Below, piece by piece: positions 23,853 to 32,185 of a DNA stretch of 42,591 nt. The notes below the pieces were generated by a model. That model saw nothing but the letters and a program-made list of their open reading frames with translations, made no database searches and was not told where the DNA came from. Position 1 is the first letter of the stretch. Each line of letters opens with the position of its first letter. The DNA is taken from NCBI GenBank assembly GCA_900551945.1, contig URYE01000015.1:1-42591 (forward strand). The letters are read 5' to 3'. The translations under genes and the position numbers were made by a program. The DNA comes from an uncultured Eubacterium sp. (GTDB lineage Bacteria; Bacillota; Clostridia; Lachnospirales; Lachnospiraceae).

Positions 23853-24911
23853 ATGAAAAGAATTATTTTAACTGGCGGTGGTACTGCCGGTCATGTTACA
23901 CCAAATATCGCACTTCTTCCAAGCCTTAAAGAAGCAGGTTATGAAGTATTTTATATAGGCTCATACAATGGAATAGAAAAGAAACTTATTGAAGATTTAG
24001 ACATTCCTTATTATGGAATATCATCTGGAAAGTTAAGACGTTACAAGAGTCTTAAAAATCTATCTGACCCTTTTAGAGTGTTAAATGGATATCGCCAAGC
24101 CAGAAGTCTTATGAAAAAAATCAAACCAGATGTTGTATTTTCAAAAGGTGGCTTCGTATCTGTTCCAGTAGTACTTGCTGCAAGCCATAAGCACATACCA
24201 GTAATTATACATGAGTCTGATATGACTCCTGGTCTTGCCAATAAAATAGCAATGCGTGGAGCAACTAAGATATGTTGTAATTTCCCTGAAACTGTAAAAT
24301 ACTTGCCAAAAGAAAAGGCTGTACTTACTGGTTCTCCTATAAGAAGTGAACTTTTATCTGGCAATAAGCTAGCTGCCCTTAAAATGTGCAATTTCACATC
24401 AGACAAACCTGTTCTTATGGTTGTAGGCGGAAGTACGGGTGCTGTTCATGTAAATGAAGCTGTAAGGGGAATTTTACCAGAATTATTAAAGAAATTCCAA
24501 GTTGTTCACCTTTGCGGAAAAGGCAAAACAGATACAAAACTTAACAATATTGAAGGTTATGTACAATTTGAATACATAAGCAAAGAAATGCGTGATTTAT
24601 TCGCAATGAGTGATATTGTAATATCAAGAGCAGGAGCTAACGCAATATGCGAACTTCTTGCCCTTAAAAAGCCTAACCTTTTAATACCACTTTCTGCAAA
24701 TGCGAGTCGTGGCGACCAAATCCTTAACGCCAACTCATTTAAAGAGCATGGTTACTCAGCAGTCCTTACAGAAGAAGAAATGACACCTGCTTCACTATTA
24801 ACAGCAGTAAATGAGCTTTACACTAACCGCAACAAGTATATTCAAAATATGGAAAACAGCGAACAAAGTGACGCAATCGGCAAAATAATGGAGCTTATCA
24901 CAAAATTCTAA
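23853..24911 (+). CDS. murG: UDP-GlcNAc:undecaprenyl-PP-MurNAc-pentapeptide GlcNAc transferase
   Basis: The 352-aa product has the GT28 fold. The N-terminal loop GGGTAGHVTPN (residues 8-18) binds the lipid phosphate, HESDMTPGLANKIA is the second conserved region, GGSTGAVHVN begins the C-domain, and SRAGANAICELLALKKPNLLIP (around residue 255) binds UDP-GlcNAc. It makes lipid II from lipid I on the inner face of the membrane. The ATG at 23853 is preferred (GAGGG upstream) over one 15 bases earlier. Odd: it lies outside the usual division/cell wall cluster, with a TSCPD and a radical SAM gene. Confidence 0.93.
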   Translation: MKRIILTGGGTAGHVTPNIALLPSLKEAGYEVFYIGSYNGIEKKLIEDLDIPYYGISSGKLRRYKSLKNLSDPFRVLNGYRQARSLMKKIKPDVVFSKGGFVSVPVVLAASHKHIPVIIHESDMTPGLANKIAMRGATKICCNFPETVKYLPKEKAVLTGSPIRSELLSGNKLAALKMCNFTSDKPVLMVVGGSTGAVHVNEAVRGILPELLKKFQVVHLCGKGKTDTKLNNIEGYVQFEYISKEMRDLFAMSDIVISRAGANAICELLALKKPNLLIPLSANASRGDQILNANSFKEHGYSAVLTEEEMTPASLLTAVNELYTNRNKYIQNMENSEQSDAIGKIMELITKF

Positions 24912-24929
24912 CTATATCTACTAAAAAAC

Positions 24930-24986
24930 AAGTCCCCAAAGCCCAGTATATTGCATAAAGCAATAAATTGTGAGTTTTCGGGACTT
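24930..24986 (+). terminator. Terminator downstream of murG
   Basis: AAGTCCC (24930-24936) pairs with GGGACTT (24980-24986), with inner AAA/TTT and TTGC/GCAA pairing, followed by ATTTTAC. It ends the plus-strand TSCPD-radical SAM-murG transcript. Confidence 0.7.
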
Positions 24987-25131
24987 ATTTTACTTACATA
25001 ACAATCGCCAAATTTTATATTTTTACAAAATATTTGTGACTATCGCACTGATACTTTAACAACAAATCCTAGTTGGGTTCTTATATACAATCACTTCCAA
25101 ATATACTCAAACGCATATAAAACTGACTACT

Positions 25132-25152
25132 CTCCACATTAAGCTATGGTGG
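25132..25152 (+). repeat. Short dispersed repeat, copy 2
   Basis: CTCCACATTAAGCTATGGTG plus a final G matches 41692-41712 at 18 of 21 positions and resembles 101-121. CCAC/GTGG pairing makes a small hairpin. It lies 55 bp before the degenerate structured repeat at 25207, the same relative order as near 101-400. It is part of the 378-bp gap between murG and perR. Confidence 0.45.
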
Positions 25153-25206
25153 TTTTAACTGTTAATATCTTACAGTAATTGTATATCATTTTCAGACTTT
25201 GGATAT

Positions 25207-25272
25207 ACTGTCTTTCTATCAGAACAGCAAAATAGCTTAAAAACTTGCAAAGTATTTTTCTCATATTTTAGC
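25207..25272 (+). repeat. Structured repeat core, copy 4 (degenerate)
   Basis: The stretch ACTGTC, then GCTTAAAAACTTGCAAAG and TTTTTCTCATA lines up with GACTGTC, ACTTGAGAAACTCGCAAAG and GTTTCTCATA at 351-394. The first hairpin of the core is not clearly preserved. It lies just downstream of perR on the opposite strand. Confidence 0.35.
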
Positions 25273-25289
25273 CATAGTTTATCTATCAG

Positions 25290-25688
25290 TTATTCTTTGT
25301 TTACACAGTGAGGACATTTGCCATAAAAGAAAGTTACGTTACCATCAATTGTTCCACCGAAATTCTTACTAGCAGAATTTATAAATGCTTTTTCTTGCGA
25401 TTTTCCGTCCATCTCAAGGTCGATTACTGCACCACATTCTGTACATTGAAAATGGTAGTGTGGATTGACATTTCCATCAAAATGTACTGACCCGTCACTA
25501 CATGGAACTTTAATTGCCATGCCATTTTCTACGAGAAATGATAAATTGCGGTATACAGTTCCAAGACTTATATTGGGAAATTCCTTAATTACGTTAGCAT
25601 AAACTGTTTCGGCAGTAGGGTGGTCTTTGCGTGACATTAAAAATGTGTATATTGCATCACGTTGTTTACTGTGTTTTGTAGTAGCCAT
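25290..25688 (-). CDS. perR: PerR-like peroxide-responsive repressor (Fur family)
   Basis: The 132-aa product is a Fur-family regulator: winged helix at residues 1-75 (RDAIYTFLMSRKDHPTAETVY, split around residue 12-32; LGTVYRNLSFL), the regulatory metal site SVHFDGNVNPHYHFQC, and structural zinc pairs CTECG and CPHC. The metal-site Asp, HPHYH context and length are PerR-like rather than Fur-like, but this is a family judgement. Two palindromes directly upstream (25712-25730, 25751-25767) and matching ones at the rubrerythrin promoter suggest autoregulation and control of the oxidative stress gene. A long AGGAGGAGG box precedes the ATG. Confidence 0.88.
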   Translation of the reverse strand: MATTKHSKQRDAIYTFLMSRKDHPTAETVYANVIKEFPNISLGTVYRNLSFLVENGMAIKVPCSDGSVHFDGNVNPHYHFQCTECGAVIDLEMDGKSQEKAFINSASKNFGGTIDGNVTFFYGKCPHCVNKE

Positions 25689-25711
25689 AGACTTTCCTCC
25701 TCCTTGATAAA

Positions 25712-25767
25712 AATAGTATTAATTACTATTATTAGTTTATATGTATAATTAATAGTTGTCAACTATT
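25712..25767. promoter_or_regulatory. Two operator-like palindromes upstream of perR
   Basis: AATAGTATTAATTACTATT (25712-25730) is a near-perfect inverted repeat around AGTAnTnATTACT. AATAGTT-GTC-AACTATT (25751-25767) is a perfect 7-3-7 palindrome. The first resembles the PerR box consensus (TTATAATnATTATAA) in size and composition and matches sites at the rubrerythrin promoter. Confidence 0.6.
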
Positions 25768-25898
25768 TTACCTGAATTAAATTAAACTGTATTTTTCTAA
25801 AAAATATTGTTATAATAATATATATCGTGTTTTATAAAACAAATATTGAACTCAAAACTGACTTCTTACTATATAAAATATAATTTTCAAAAAATAAA

Positions 25899-25978
25899 AA
25901 TAGTAATTATTATTATTTTTGTTGACAAATTATTCTCAACATGGTATATTTAACTCAAGCAAAACAGTAATGATTACT
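25899..25978 (+). promoter_or_regulatory. Rubrerythrin promoter flanked by two PerR-box-like sites
   Basis: TTGACA (25922-25927), a 17-bp spacer and TATATT (25945-25950) make a near-consensus promoter. AATAGTAATTATTATTATT (25899-25917) lies just upstream, and AGTAAT-G-ATTACT (25966-25978), a perfect palindrome, just after the expected start of transcription. Both resemble the palindrome ahead of perR. The leader is about 130 nt. The rest of 25768-25898 is AT-rich and unremarkable. Confidence 0.65.
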
Positions 25979-26087
25979 ATTTTAATAAAAATCATTTACT
26001 TATAAGCTTTAATAACAAGTACAAATTATAATCAGATTATAATATCTGATACAATAAAATTATATTAAGAAAAGGAGATAAAAAGTT

Positions 26088-26630
26088 ATGAAATATGTAT
26101 GTATGGTATGTGGATATGTTTATGAAGGAGATAGCGCACCTGCTGAATGTCCAGTCTGTCATGCTCCAGCTTCTAAGTTCGAAGCACAGACAGGTGATAA
26201 AGTATGGGCTGCTGAACACGTTGTAGGTATTGCTCAAGGTTGTTCAGAAGATATCATGGCAGATTTAAGAGCTAACTTTAATGGTGAATGTACAGAAGTT
26301 GGTATGTACCTTGCTATGGCAAGAGTTGCTCATAGAGAAGGCTACCCAGAAATCGGTATGTACTATGAAAAAGCTGCTTATGAAGAAGCTGAACATGCTG
26401 CTAAGTTTGCAGAATTACTTGGTGAAGTAGTAACAGACAGCACAAAGAAGAACCTTCAGTTAAGAGTAGATGCTGAAAATGGTGCAACAGCAGGTAAGTT
26501 CGACCTTGCAAAACGTGCTAAAGCTGCCGACCTTGACGCAATTCACGACACAGTACATGAAATGGCAAAAGACGAAGCTAGACATGGAAAAGCATTTGAA
26601 GGATTATTAAAGAGATACTTTGGTGAATAA
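26088..26630 (+). CDS. rbr: Reverse rubrerythrin (NADH peroxidase-type)
   Basis: The 180-aa product has an N-terminal rubredoxin-type Fe-Cys4 centre ([21 protein letters not shown]; residues 4-30) followed by a ferritin-like diiron domain with [31 protein letters not shown] and [17 protein letters not shown] carrying the Glu and His iron ligands. The order rubredoxin-diiron is that of reverse rubrerythrins of clostridia, which reduce hydrogen peroxide (and act in oxygen reduction) with NADH-derived electrons; in Clostridium acetobutylicum they are in the PerR regulon. Codon use is regular and GGAGA precedes the ATG, as expected for high expression. Divergently placed next to perR; strong terminator downstream. 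Confidence 0.95.
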   Translation: MKYVCMVCGYVYEGDSAPAECPVCHAPASKFEAQTGDKVWAAEHVVGIAQGCSEDIMADLRANFNGECTEVGMYLAMARVAHREGYPEIGMYYEKAAYEEAEHAAKFAELLGEVVTDSTKKNLQLRVDAENGATAGKFDLAKRAKAADLDAIHDTVHEMAKDEARHGKAFEGLLKRYFGE

Positions 26631-26652
26631 TACAAGTATTAAATAATTAAGC

Positions 26653-26688
26653 AAAAAGCGATTTGGAAAAAGTTCCAAATCGCTTTTT
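26653..26688. terminator. Strong bidirectional terminator
   Basis: Perfect 16-bp arms AAAAAGCGATTTGGAA (26653-26668) and TTCCAAATCGCTTTTT (26673-26688), loop AAAG, followed by TTTA. Serves rbr and the convergent chemotaxis receptor gene. Confidence 0.9.
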
Positions 26689-26714
26689 TAATACCTTAAT
26701 ATTAACTTTAATTC

Positions 26715-28403
26715 CTATCTTTCAAGGTCAAAATTATTAACAAGCTGTTTAAGTGTTTCTGCCTGTGCTGATAATTCTTCACTTGTTGCAGATGTTTCCT
26801 GTGCGGAAGCTGAGTTACTCTGTACAACACCAGATATCTGCTCGATACCCTGTTCAATCTGCTTTAATGTTTCTGCCTGTGCTGAACTAGCTTCACTTGA
26901 ACCCTTAGCCGATTCTGCCATATTGCTAAGTGTTGTTAAAATATCATTTAATAAATCAACTGTCTTCTTTGTAATACGATTACCATTTTCAATCTCATGT
27001 AAAGATGCTTCGATAAGATTTCTTGTATTAACAGCAGAATTAGCACTGTCTGTTGCAAGCTTTCCAATCTGGTCAGCAACAACGGCAAAGCCCTTTCCTG
27101 CTTCTCCCGCTCTTGCAGCTTCAATTGAAGCATTTAATGATAAAAGATTAGTTTGTGAAGCAATATCTTCTATTGAACCAATAATATTTGCAATTTCCTG
27201 TGATGTATATGTAATTTTTTCCATCGCATCTGTAAGTTCAATTAAGTCTTTTTGACTATCTGCTGCATGTTTAGCAGTATCACTTGCTACACTATATGCT
27301 ACATCTGCTTTAGTAGATATTTCATTAGCCATTTCGCTTACACTTTCAACTGTAGCTGTGATTTCCTCAATAGCACCAGCCTGCTCTGTTGTACTTTCTG
27401 CTAATGTCTGAGCGCTTGCTGCAAGCTGTTCAGCCCCCATTGAAACCTGCTCAGAAGCTTCATCAATACTTAATATAGTATTGCTAATTTCAAGTCTTAA
27501 GTTACGCATTGATGCAATAATAGCAGAAAAATCACCAACATAATTATCTTCTACTTCTGTCTTAACCTTAAAGTTACCTTTTGACATTTCACCAAGTAAG
27601 TAACCAATATCTTTTATAATAATACCAAGTGTCTTACAAGCATCATTGAAATCTGCTGAAAGCTCTCCAAATTCATCTTCTGATTGATATGTAATTTCAA
27701 TATTGTCAAGCTGACCATTCTTTAAGTTTCTTGAAGCTTCTTGAATTTCATAGATAGGTGTAGTTAAAATCTTTGTAAGCACTCTATAAGCTCTTACTGT
27801 TGAAACTACTGCTACTACACCAATAGCAATCATTAATACTAAACAGATATAACCTATAAATGTTGCTGATTTATACTGTTTTACTGCTTCTTCATCAGAG
27901 TCATTTCCGACTTGTATTAACAATGTTTGAATTTCATCAACACTTGGTGCATATTTATTATTAAACAAATCAAGAGCTTTGTCATTTTCATTGTTAGACG
28001 CATATTGTGTCATTTGCTTTCTAACTGTAACTAAATCATTAGCTAATGAGTCAAGCTGACTTATTACATTACTATCCTGATAAGTTTCTTCAAGTTTCTT
28101 AATATTTTGCAATATAGCTGAGCCTGATGTTTCAGATTCAGTAAGATACTGTTGTACCTTTGATTTATCATCTGTTGTCATTGACCACAATACAAGCTTA
28201 CCTACATATTGAAGGTCTTTTCGTATTTCCATTGATACAGTACTGTTAGCATATTCTACTTTATAGAACTTTGTAAAATTATTATTTAATATAACAATTA
28301 ATACTAAAGACATTAAAATAGCAGCAATAATACCAATAATTGGTATCCTAAAAGCATATATCAGCTTTTTTTGTATCTTTCTGTTTTTTAAGACTTTTTC
28401 CAT
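26715..28403 (-). CDS. Methyl-accepting chemotaxis protein (four-helix-bundle sensor)
   Basis: The 562-aa product has a membrane segment near residues 16-40, a helical outside domain of about 150 residues (4HB_MCP-like) and a second segment ([21 protein letters not shown], about 182-202). A HAMP domain follows, then the cytoplasmic signalling coil with the hairpin tip [28 protein letters not shown] (around residue 410-437). It binds CheW/CheA at the tip and transmits ligand signals to the flagellar motor. The ATG at 28403 (MEKVLKNRK) follows GGAGAG by 8 bases; an ATG at 28442 has no box. A good promoter lies at 28485-28513. The ligand is unknown. No che or flagellar gene is in the window. Confidence 0.92.
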   Translation of the reverse strand: MEKVLKNRKIQKKLIYAFRIPIIGIIAAILMSLVLIVILNNNFTKFYKVEYANSTVSMEIRKDLQYVGKLVLWSMTTDDKSKVQQYLTESETSGSAILQNIKKLEETYQDSNVISQLDSLANDLVTVRKQMTQYASNNENDKALDLFNNKYAPSVDEIQTLLIQVGNDSDEEAVKQYKSATFIGYICLVLMIAIGVVAVVSTVRAYRVLTKILTTPIYEIQEASRNLKNGQLDNIEITYQSEDEFGELSADFNDACKTLGIIIKDIGYLLGEMSKGNFKVKTEVEDNYVGDFSAIIASMRNLRLEISNTILSIDEASEQVSMGAEQLAASAQTLAESTTEQAGAIEEITATVESVSEMANEISTKADVAYSVASDTAKHAADSQKDLIELTDAMEKITYTSQEIANIIGSIEDIASQTNLLSLNASIEAARAGEAGKGFAVVADQIGKLATDSANSAVNTRNLIEASLHEIENGNRITKKTVDLLNDILTTLSNMAESAKGSSEASSAQAETLKQIEQGIEQISGVVQSNSASAQETSATSEELSAQAETLKQLVNNFDLER

Positions 28404-28484
28404 ATTTATTACTCTCCAATCTTTAATATTTAATTTGCTCATAAGAAAAGTCTACACTTATAAAACTTATACAACTATTTTCCC

Positions 28485-28513
28485 ATTATAACGGGTGAAT
28501 TATTTAAACTCAA
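28485..28513 (-). promoter_or_regulatory. Probable sigma-A promoter of the 26715-28403 receptor gene
   Basis: On the minus strand TTGAGT (28513-28508), a 17-bp spacer and TATAAT (28490-28485). The start of transcription would be about 75 nt upstream of the chosen ATG. It does not match a sigma-28 flagellar promoter. The rest of 28514-28683 is AT-rich with nothing recognised. Confidence 0.55.
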
Positions 28514-28683
28514 GGAAAATTTAGACAAAAAATATTATATTCTTATATTTTTTTACAAACAAAAGTCATATATTTTAAAAAAACTCAACTTATTTCAAAA
28601 TTTTAAATATTAAAAATGTATTTTATATACATTAAATAATTTCATTATAGAATTCATTTTTAATTAATTATATATTTATATAC

Positions 28684-29748
28684 TTATAATTCTTGTAACT
28701 TAACTGCCGTATACAATACAACTGCATCTTTAAACTTTCTTGGATTATATCCACTTATATTTGCTATTGTATTTAACTTGTACTGAAGGCTGTTTTTGTG
28801 CATAAACAGCCTATCCGCTGTTTTTTGAAGCGACATATCTTCTTCAAAATAAACTTTCAAAATGTTAATCTGTACATCATTAAGCTTATTAACTGTCTTA
28901 CTTAGATAATTCTTTTTAACACTATCAGAAATATTTCCACATATAAGCTCATAATCCAACTCATCATAAACCACTATATCTTTATTAACACAGCTTTTTA
29001 CAGCAATCACAGCACATTTATACGACTGTGAAATATCAGAAAATGCGACCTTATTCCCAACTCCAATATTTATAATTTTCTTAAAATTTTTCGCTAACTT
29101 TGTTACAATATGCCATGCTCTGTCCAATTGATTATCTTTTACAATTACAACATATTCATTGGGGTAATTATATGTATACAACTTAGTACCTACTGCTTCT
29201 ATTGAATTAACTATCTCATCCTGTATCATATATAGATTACTTGGATTGTACTTTGCATTAAGTTGTATAACAACACATCTACATATTGTATCATTTTCAA
29301 ATCCATATTTTTCTAAAGAGTCAGCTACATACGAATTTTCTATAGGTTCATTATAAATAAGAGAATGTATAATATAATTCATTCTATTTTTCTTTTGTAC
29401 TCCCATTCTATCAAGCTCTCGCTCCTTTAATAGAATTGATGTAATCTTTTGTGCCAAATAAGCATACTTTCTAACTTCATTAATATCTCCGCTAATCCCA
29501 ATTACAGCTTCAACCATTCCATTGTATTTAATTGGAATATTTATTCCCTTTTTCGTTCCAAAAAAGCTTGTATCATCTTCAACTTCTATTGTTTTTTGGC
29601 TTATTGCTACTTGATGCCCTATCTCGTGAAATGTCCCAATCCTTGATACATCTGTACTTGCAATTATAATCCCATTTTTATATATAAAATTAATATTATA
29701 TCCACTAACGTCTTTAACAGTATCCACAATTTCTTGCGCTGTCTGCAT
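28684..29748 (-). CDS. cdaR: CdaR-family transcriptional regulator (sugar diacid/glycerate type)
   Basis: The 354-aa product has an N-terminal diacid-recognition domain (residues 1-130: TAQEIVDTVKDVSGYNINFI, GTFHEIGHQVAISQKTIEV), a middle GGDEF-related region and a C-terminal PucR-type helix-turn-helix (about 295-354: LQKTADRLFMHKNSLQYKLN). CdaR activates glycerate/galactarate/glucarate genes in Enterobacteria. Divergent placement next to a glycerate kinase gene and a GntP-like permease fits control of glycerate or sugar diacid use. The ribosome binding site is only moderate. A hairpin repeat lies in its 355-bp upstream region. Confidence 0.88.
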   Translation of the reverse strand: MQTAQEIVDTVKDVSGYNINFIYKNGIIIASTDVSRIGTFHEIGHQVAISQKTIEVEDDTSFFGTKKGINIPIKYNGMVEAVIGISGDINEVRKYAYLAQKITSILLKERELDRMGVQKKNRMNYIIHSLIYNEPIENSYVADSLEKYGFENDTICRCVVIQLNAKYNPSNLYMIQDEIVNSIEAVGTKLYTYNYPNEYVVIVKDNQLDRAWHIVTKLAKNFKKIINIGVGNKVAFSDISQSYKCAVIAVKSCVNKDIVVYDELDYELICGNISDSVKKNYLSKTVNKLNDVQINILKVYFEEDMSLQKTADRLFMHKNSLQYKLNTIANISGYNPRKFKDAVVLYTAVKLQEL

Positions 29749-29843
29749 ACTTATCTTCGCTATAACCTTTTCCTTTCCATAATCGTATATTAATTAACAC
29801 CATATTTTGCACAATAAACTTCCGTAAAATATCAGGTATAAAC

Positions 29844-29910
29844 AATAAATGCACCATTAAAAGAATAATTTTTTGCATCTATATAACACCCCCTGTTTCA
29901 TAATGGCATA
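29844..29910. repeat. Hairpin repeat, copy 2 (between cdaR and glycerate kinase genes)
   Basis: Shares 22 identical bases (from AATAAATGCACC, 29844-29865) and ATAATGGCATA (29900-29910) with the element at 14248-14323. The ends can pair (ATGCACCATTA with TAATGGCAT), and the middle has an inner AACA/TGTT hairpin as in copy 1 (CGAACA/TGTTCG), although the loop sequences differ. The long outer arms of copy 1 are absent. The remaining gap to 30103 contains GTTATACATAAC (about 30000) and TATAAT near the plus-strand gene, possible control sites. Confidence 0.5.
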
Positions 29911-30103
29911 TAAATTCAGAAATATCCTAATAATATCCACAATAAAAATTCAATATTGTTATATATACTAAATATTTCAAAAAATATCTATATTATTTGT
30001 TATACATAACATTTCTTTATAATGCCATGTTTGATAATATATAGACAACTTAAATACGAAATTTTATTTATTATATAAAACATTAAAAATTGGAGGAAAA
30101 TTT

Positions 30104-31255
30104 ATGAAAGCTTTAATTGCAATTGACTCATTTAAAGGAAGTTTGACATCTTTGAAAGCTGGTGAAAGTGTCGCTTTAGGAATAAAAAGAGTATTTAACG
30201 ACGCTATTACTGACGTTCATACTCTTGCCGATGGTGGTGAAGGCACTGTTGAGGCTCTTACTACTGGCTGTAATGGAACATTTGTAAATGTAACTGTAAC
30301 TGGGCCTGTTGGCAAGCCTGTAAACTGTCAATATGGTATTGTTCCATCAACTAATACCGCCATTATTGAAATGTCGGGTGCTGCGGGTATTACTCTTGTA
30401 AATGATAACGAAAAAAATCCACTTAATACAACAACTTATGGCGTTGGTGAAGTTATAAAAGATGCCATAGAAAAAGGTTGTCGTAGATTTATAATCGGAA
30501 TTGGCGGAAGTGCTACTAATGATGGCGGAATTGGAATGTTGCAGGCCTTAGGCTTTGGACTTTTAGACAAAGATAACAAGCAAGTGTCTTTCGGTGCAAA
30601 AGGGCTTAATGAGCTTGAATATATTACAAATGACAATGTTATCCCTCAATTAAAAGAATGTGAATTTATCGTTGCTTGCGATGTTACTAACCCACTTTGC
30701 GGTGAAAATGGCTGTAGTGCAATCTTTGGACCACAGAAAGGTGCTGACCCTACAATGATTATGCAAATGGACAAATGGCTTGCCTACTACGCCAAACTTG
30801 CAAAAGAAAAGTACCCTTTAGCAAATGCTAAGGCAGCAGGCGCAGGTGCAGCTGGTGGATTAGGTTTTGCGCTTCTTACATTTCTTAATGCAACTTTACA
30901 ATCGGGAATTGATATTGTATTAAATGAAACTCGACTTGAAGAATATATAAAGACAGCAGATATTGTAATTACTGGCGAGGGCAGACTCGATGGTCAGACT
31001 GTAATGGGTAAAGCACCAATCGGCGTTGCCCGCCTTGCTAAAAAATACAATATCCCCGTTATAGCATTTTCAGGCTGTGTAACTAAAGATGCCGTTAAAT
31101 GCAACGAAGCGGGTATTGACGCATTTTTCCCTGTATTAAGGTCAGTTGTTACTCTTGAAGAAGCTATGAATACGCAAAATGCTTATAACAATATGGCAGA
31201 TACAGCAGAACAGGTCTTTCGTGTGATTAATACATTTAATAATATTAAACTATAA
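30104..31255 (+). CDS. garK: Glycerate kinase (GarK/GlxK family)
   Basis: The 383-aa product matches bacterial class I glycerate kinases in length and motifs: IAIDSFKGSLTSLKAGESVALG at the start, LADGGEGTVEAL (near residue 42), GIGGSATNDGGIGMLQALGF (near residue 130), ACDVTNPLCGENGCSAIFGPQKGA, and GEGRLDGQTVMGKAP near residue 290. It phosphorylates D-glycerate with ATP to 2-phosphoglycerate, feeding lower glycolysis. GGAGG precedes the ATG. It is divergent from the CdaR-like gene and followed 92 bp later by the deleted GntP gene, so the locus is probably for glycerate use. Confidence 0.95.
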   Translation: MKALIAIDSFKGSLTSLKAGESVALGIKRVFNDAITDVHTLADGGEGTVEALTTGCNGTFVNVTVTGPVGKPVNCQYGIVPSTNTAIIEMSGAAGITLVNDNEKNPLNTTTYGVGEVIKDAIEKGCRRFIIGIGGSATNDGGIGMLQALGFGLLDKDNKQVSFGAKGLNELEYITNDNVIPQLKECEFIVACDVTNPLCGENGCSAIFGPQKGADPTMIMQMDKWLAYYAKLAKEKYPLANAKAAGAGAAGGLGFALLTFLNATLQSGIDIVLNETRLEEYIKTADIVITGEGRLDGQTVMGKAPIGVARLAKKYNIPVIAFSGCVTKDAVKCNEAGIDAFFPVLRSVVTLEEAMNTQNAYNNMADTAEQVFRVINTFNNIKL

Positions 31256-31347
31256 GAAACACTTAAATTGTAAAAATATCAAAGCTGATTGAAAATATCT
31301 GCTTAACTAAAAAAACAAATTACACATACGATTAAGGAGGTATAAAT

Positions 31348-31953
31348 ATGGCGCAATTTACAACACTCGGTGCTATTGCTGGTCTTGTAATAGCAATTAT
31401 ATTAATTATTAAAAAAGTCCACCCTGCATATAGCCTTATATTAGGCGCATTAATAGGCGGTGTTATAGGTGGCGGTGGTCTTACACTTACTGTAAATACT
31501 ATGGTTTCTGGTGCTTCTAGCATTATGTCATCAGTGCTTAGAATACTTACTTCTGGTATACTTGCTGGAACACTTGCAGGCATTATTAAAGCTTCTAATC
31601 TTCAATATGATATGATTAATTTGCTTGAAGTTGCCAATCTTCCAGCTTATTTACTAGCTCCTTTATCTGGTATATTAATGGCAGGTGCTACAGCTTCAAC
31701 CACAGCAGGCGCAACAATTGTTTCACAGACATTTTCATCAACTTTACTTGCAAAAGGTGTTACTGCTATTGACGCAGGTGCTATGATACACGCAGGTTCA
31801 ACCGTTATTGACTCTATGCCACATGGCTCATTTTTTCATGCAACAGGCGGTTCAGTTAATATGCAGATTAAAGAAAGAATGAAGTTAATTCCATTTGAAG
31901 CAATGGTGGGACTTACAAGTACAATTGTATCTCTTATTATCTATTTAATATAA
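31348..31953 (+). pseudogene. Internally deleted GntP-family permease
   Basis: The 201-aa product starts like a GntP permease (GLVIAIILIIKKVHPAYSLI, first about 70 residues, up to ILTSGILAGTL). It then continues directly with the family's C-terminal part (LPAYLLAPLSGILMAGATAS, then HAGSTVIDSMPHGSFFHATG, IKERMKLIPFE). Intact members have about 440 residues, so roughly 240 central residues are missing, in frame. The junction GTLAGI is similar in both halves of the family, suggesting deletion between repeats. AAGGAGG precedes the ATG and the frame is intact, so a short protein is probably made, but gluconate/glycerate transport is unlikely. A mini-permease with a new role cannot be excluded. Confidence 0.75.
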
Positions 31954-31976
31954 TAAAACTCCAAAAAACTATGTAA

Positions 31977-32008
31977 GGTCTTTAGATGCAATACTACATC
32001 TAAAGACC
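31977..32008 (+). terminator. Terminator downstream of the GntP remnant
   Basis: GGTCTTTAGATG (31977-31988) and CATCTAAAGACC (31997-32008) form a perfect 12-bp stem with an 8-nt loop, followed by CTTTATC. The weak T-run makes efficiency uncertain. Confidence 0.7.
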
Positions 32009-32090
32009 CTTTATCTATATAAAGCACCTGATGAAAACGGTATTTACCCAGTAAAGACTTACAACCACTCCTAGCAATTATAAATCTTTA

Positions 32091-32125
32091 TATGACTGTC
32101 AACATAAAGCTTATGCCTAGTCATA
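32091..32125. other. Hairpin downstream of the spoIIQ-like gene
   Basis: TATGACT (32091-32097)/AGTCATA (32119-32125) with inner CATAA-AGC-TTATG makes a two-tier hairpin, followed on the minus strand by TAAAGATTTA. It could be a weak terminator for the minus-strand gene at 32186. Confidence 0.4.
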
Positions 32126-32185
32126 ATTTATAACACAATTGTATAAAATATCAGATGCCAGTTTTTTATCCTTTGCCTTTGTGTC

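Noticed and set aside
24041..24406. 121-codon open frame antisense to murG
   Set aside because: Shadow of a strongly conserved coding frame without own start signals.
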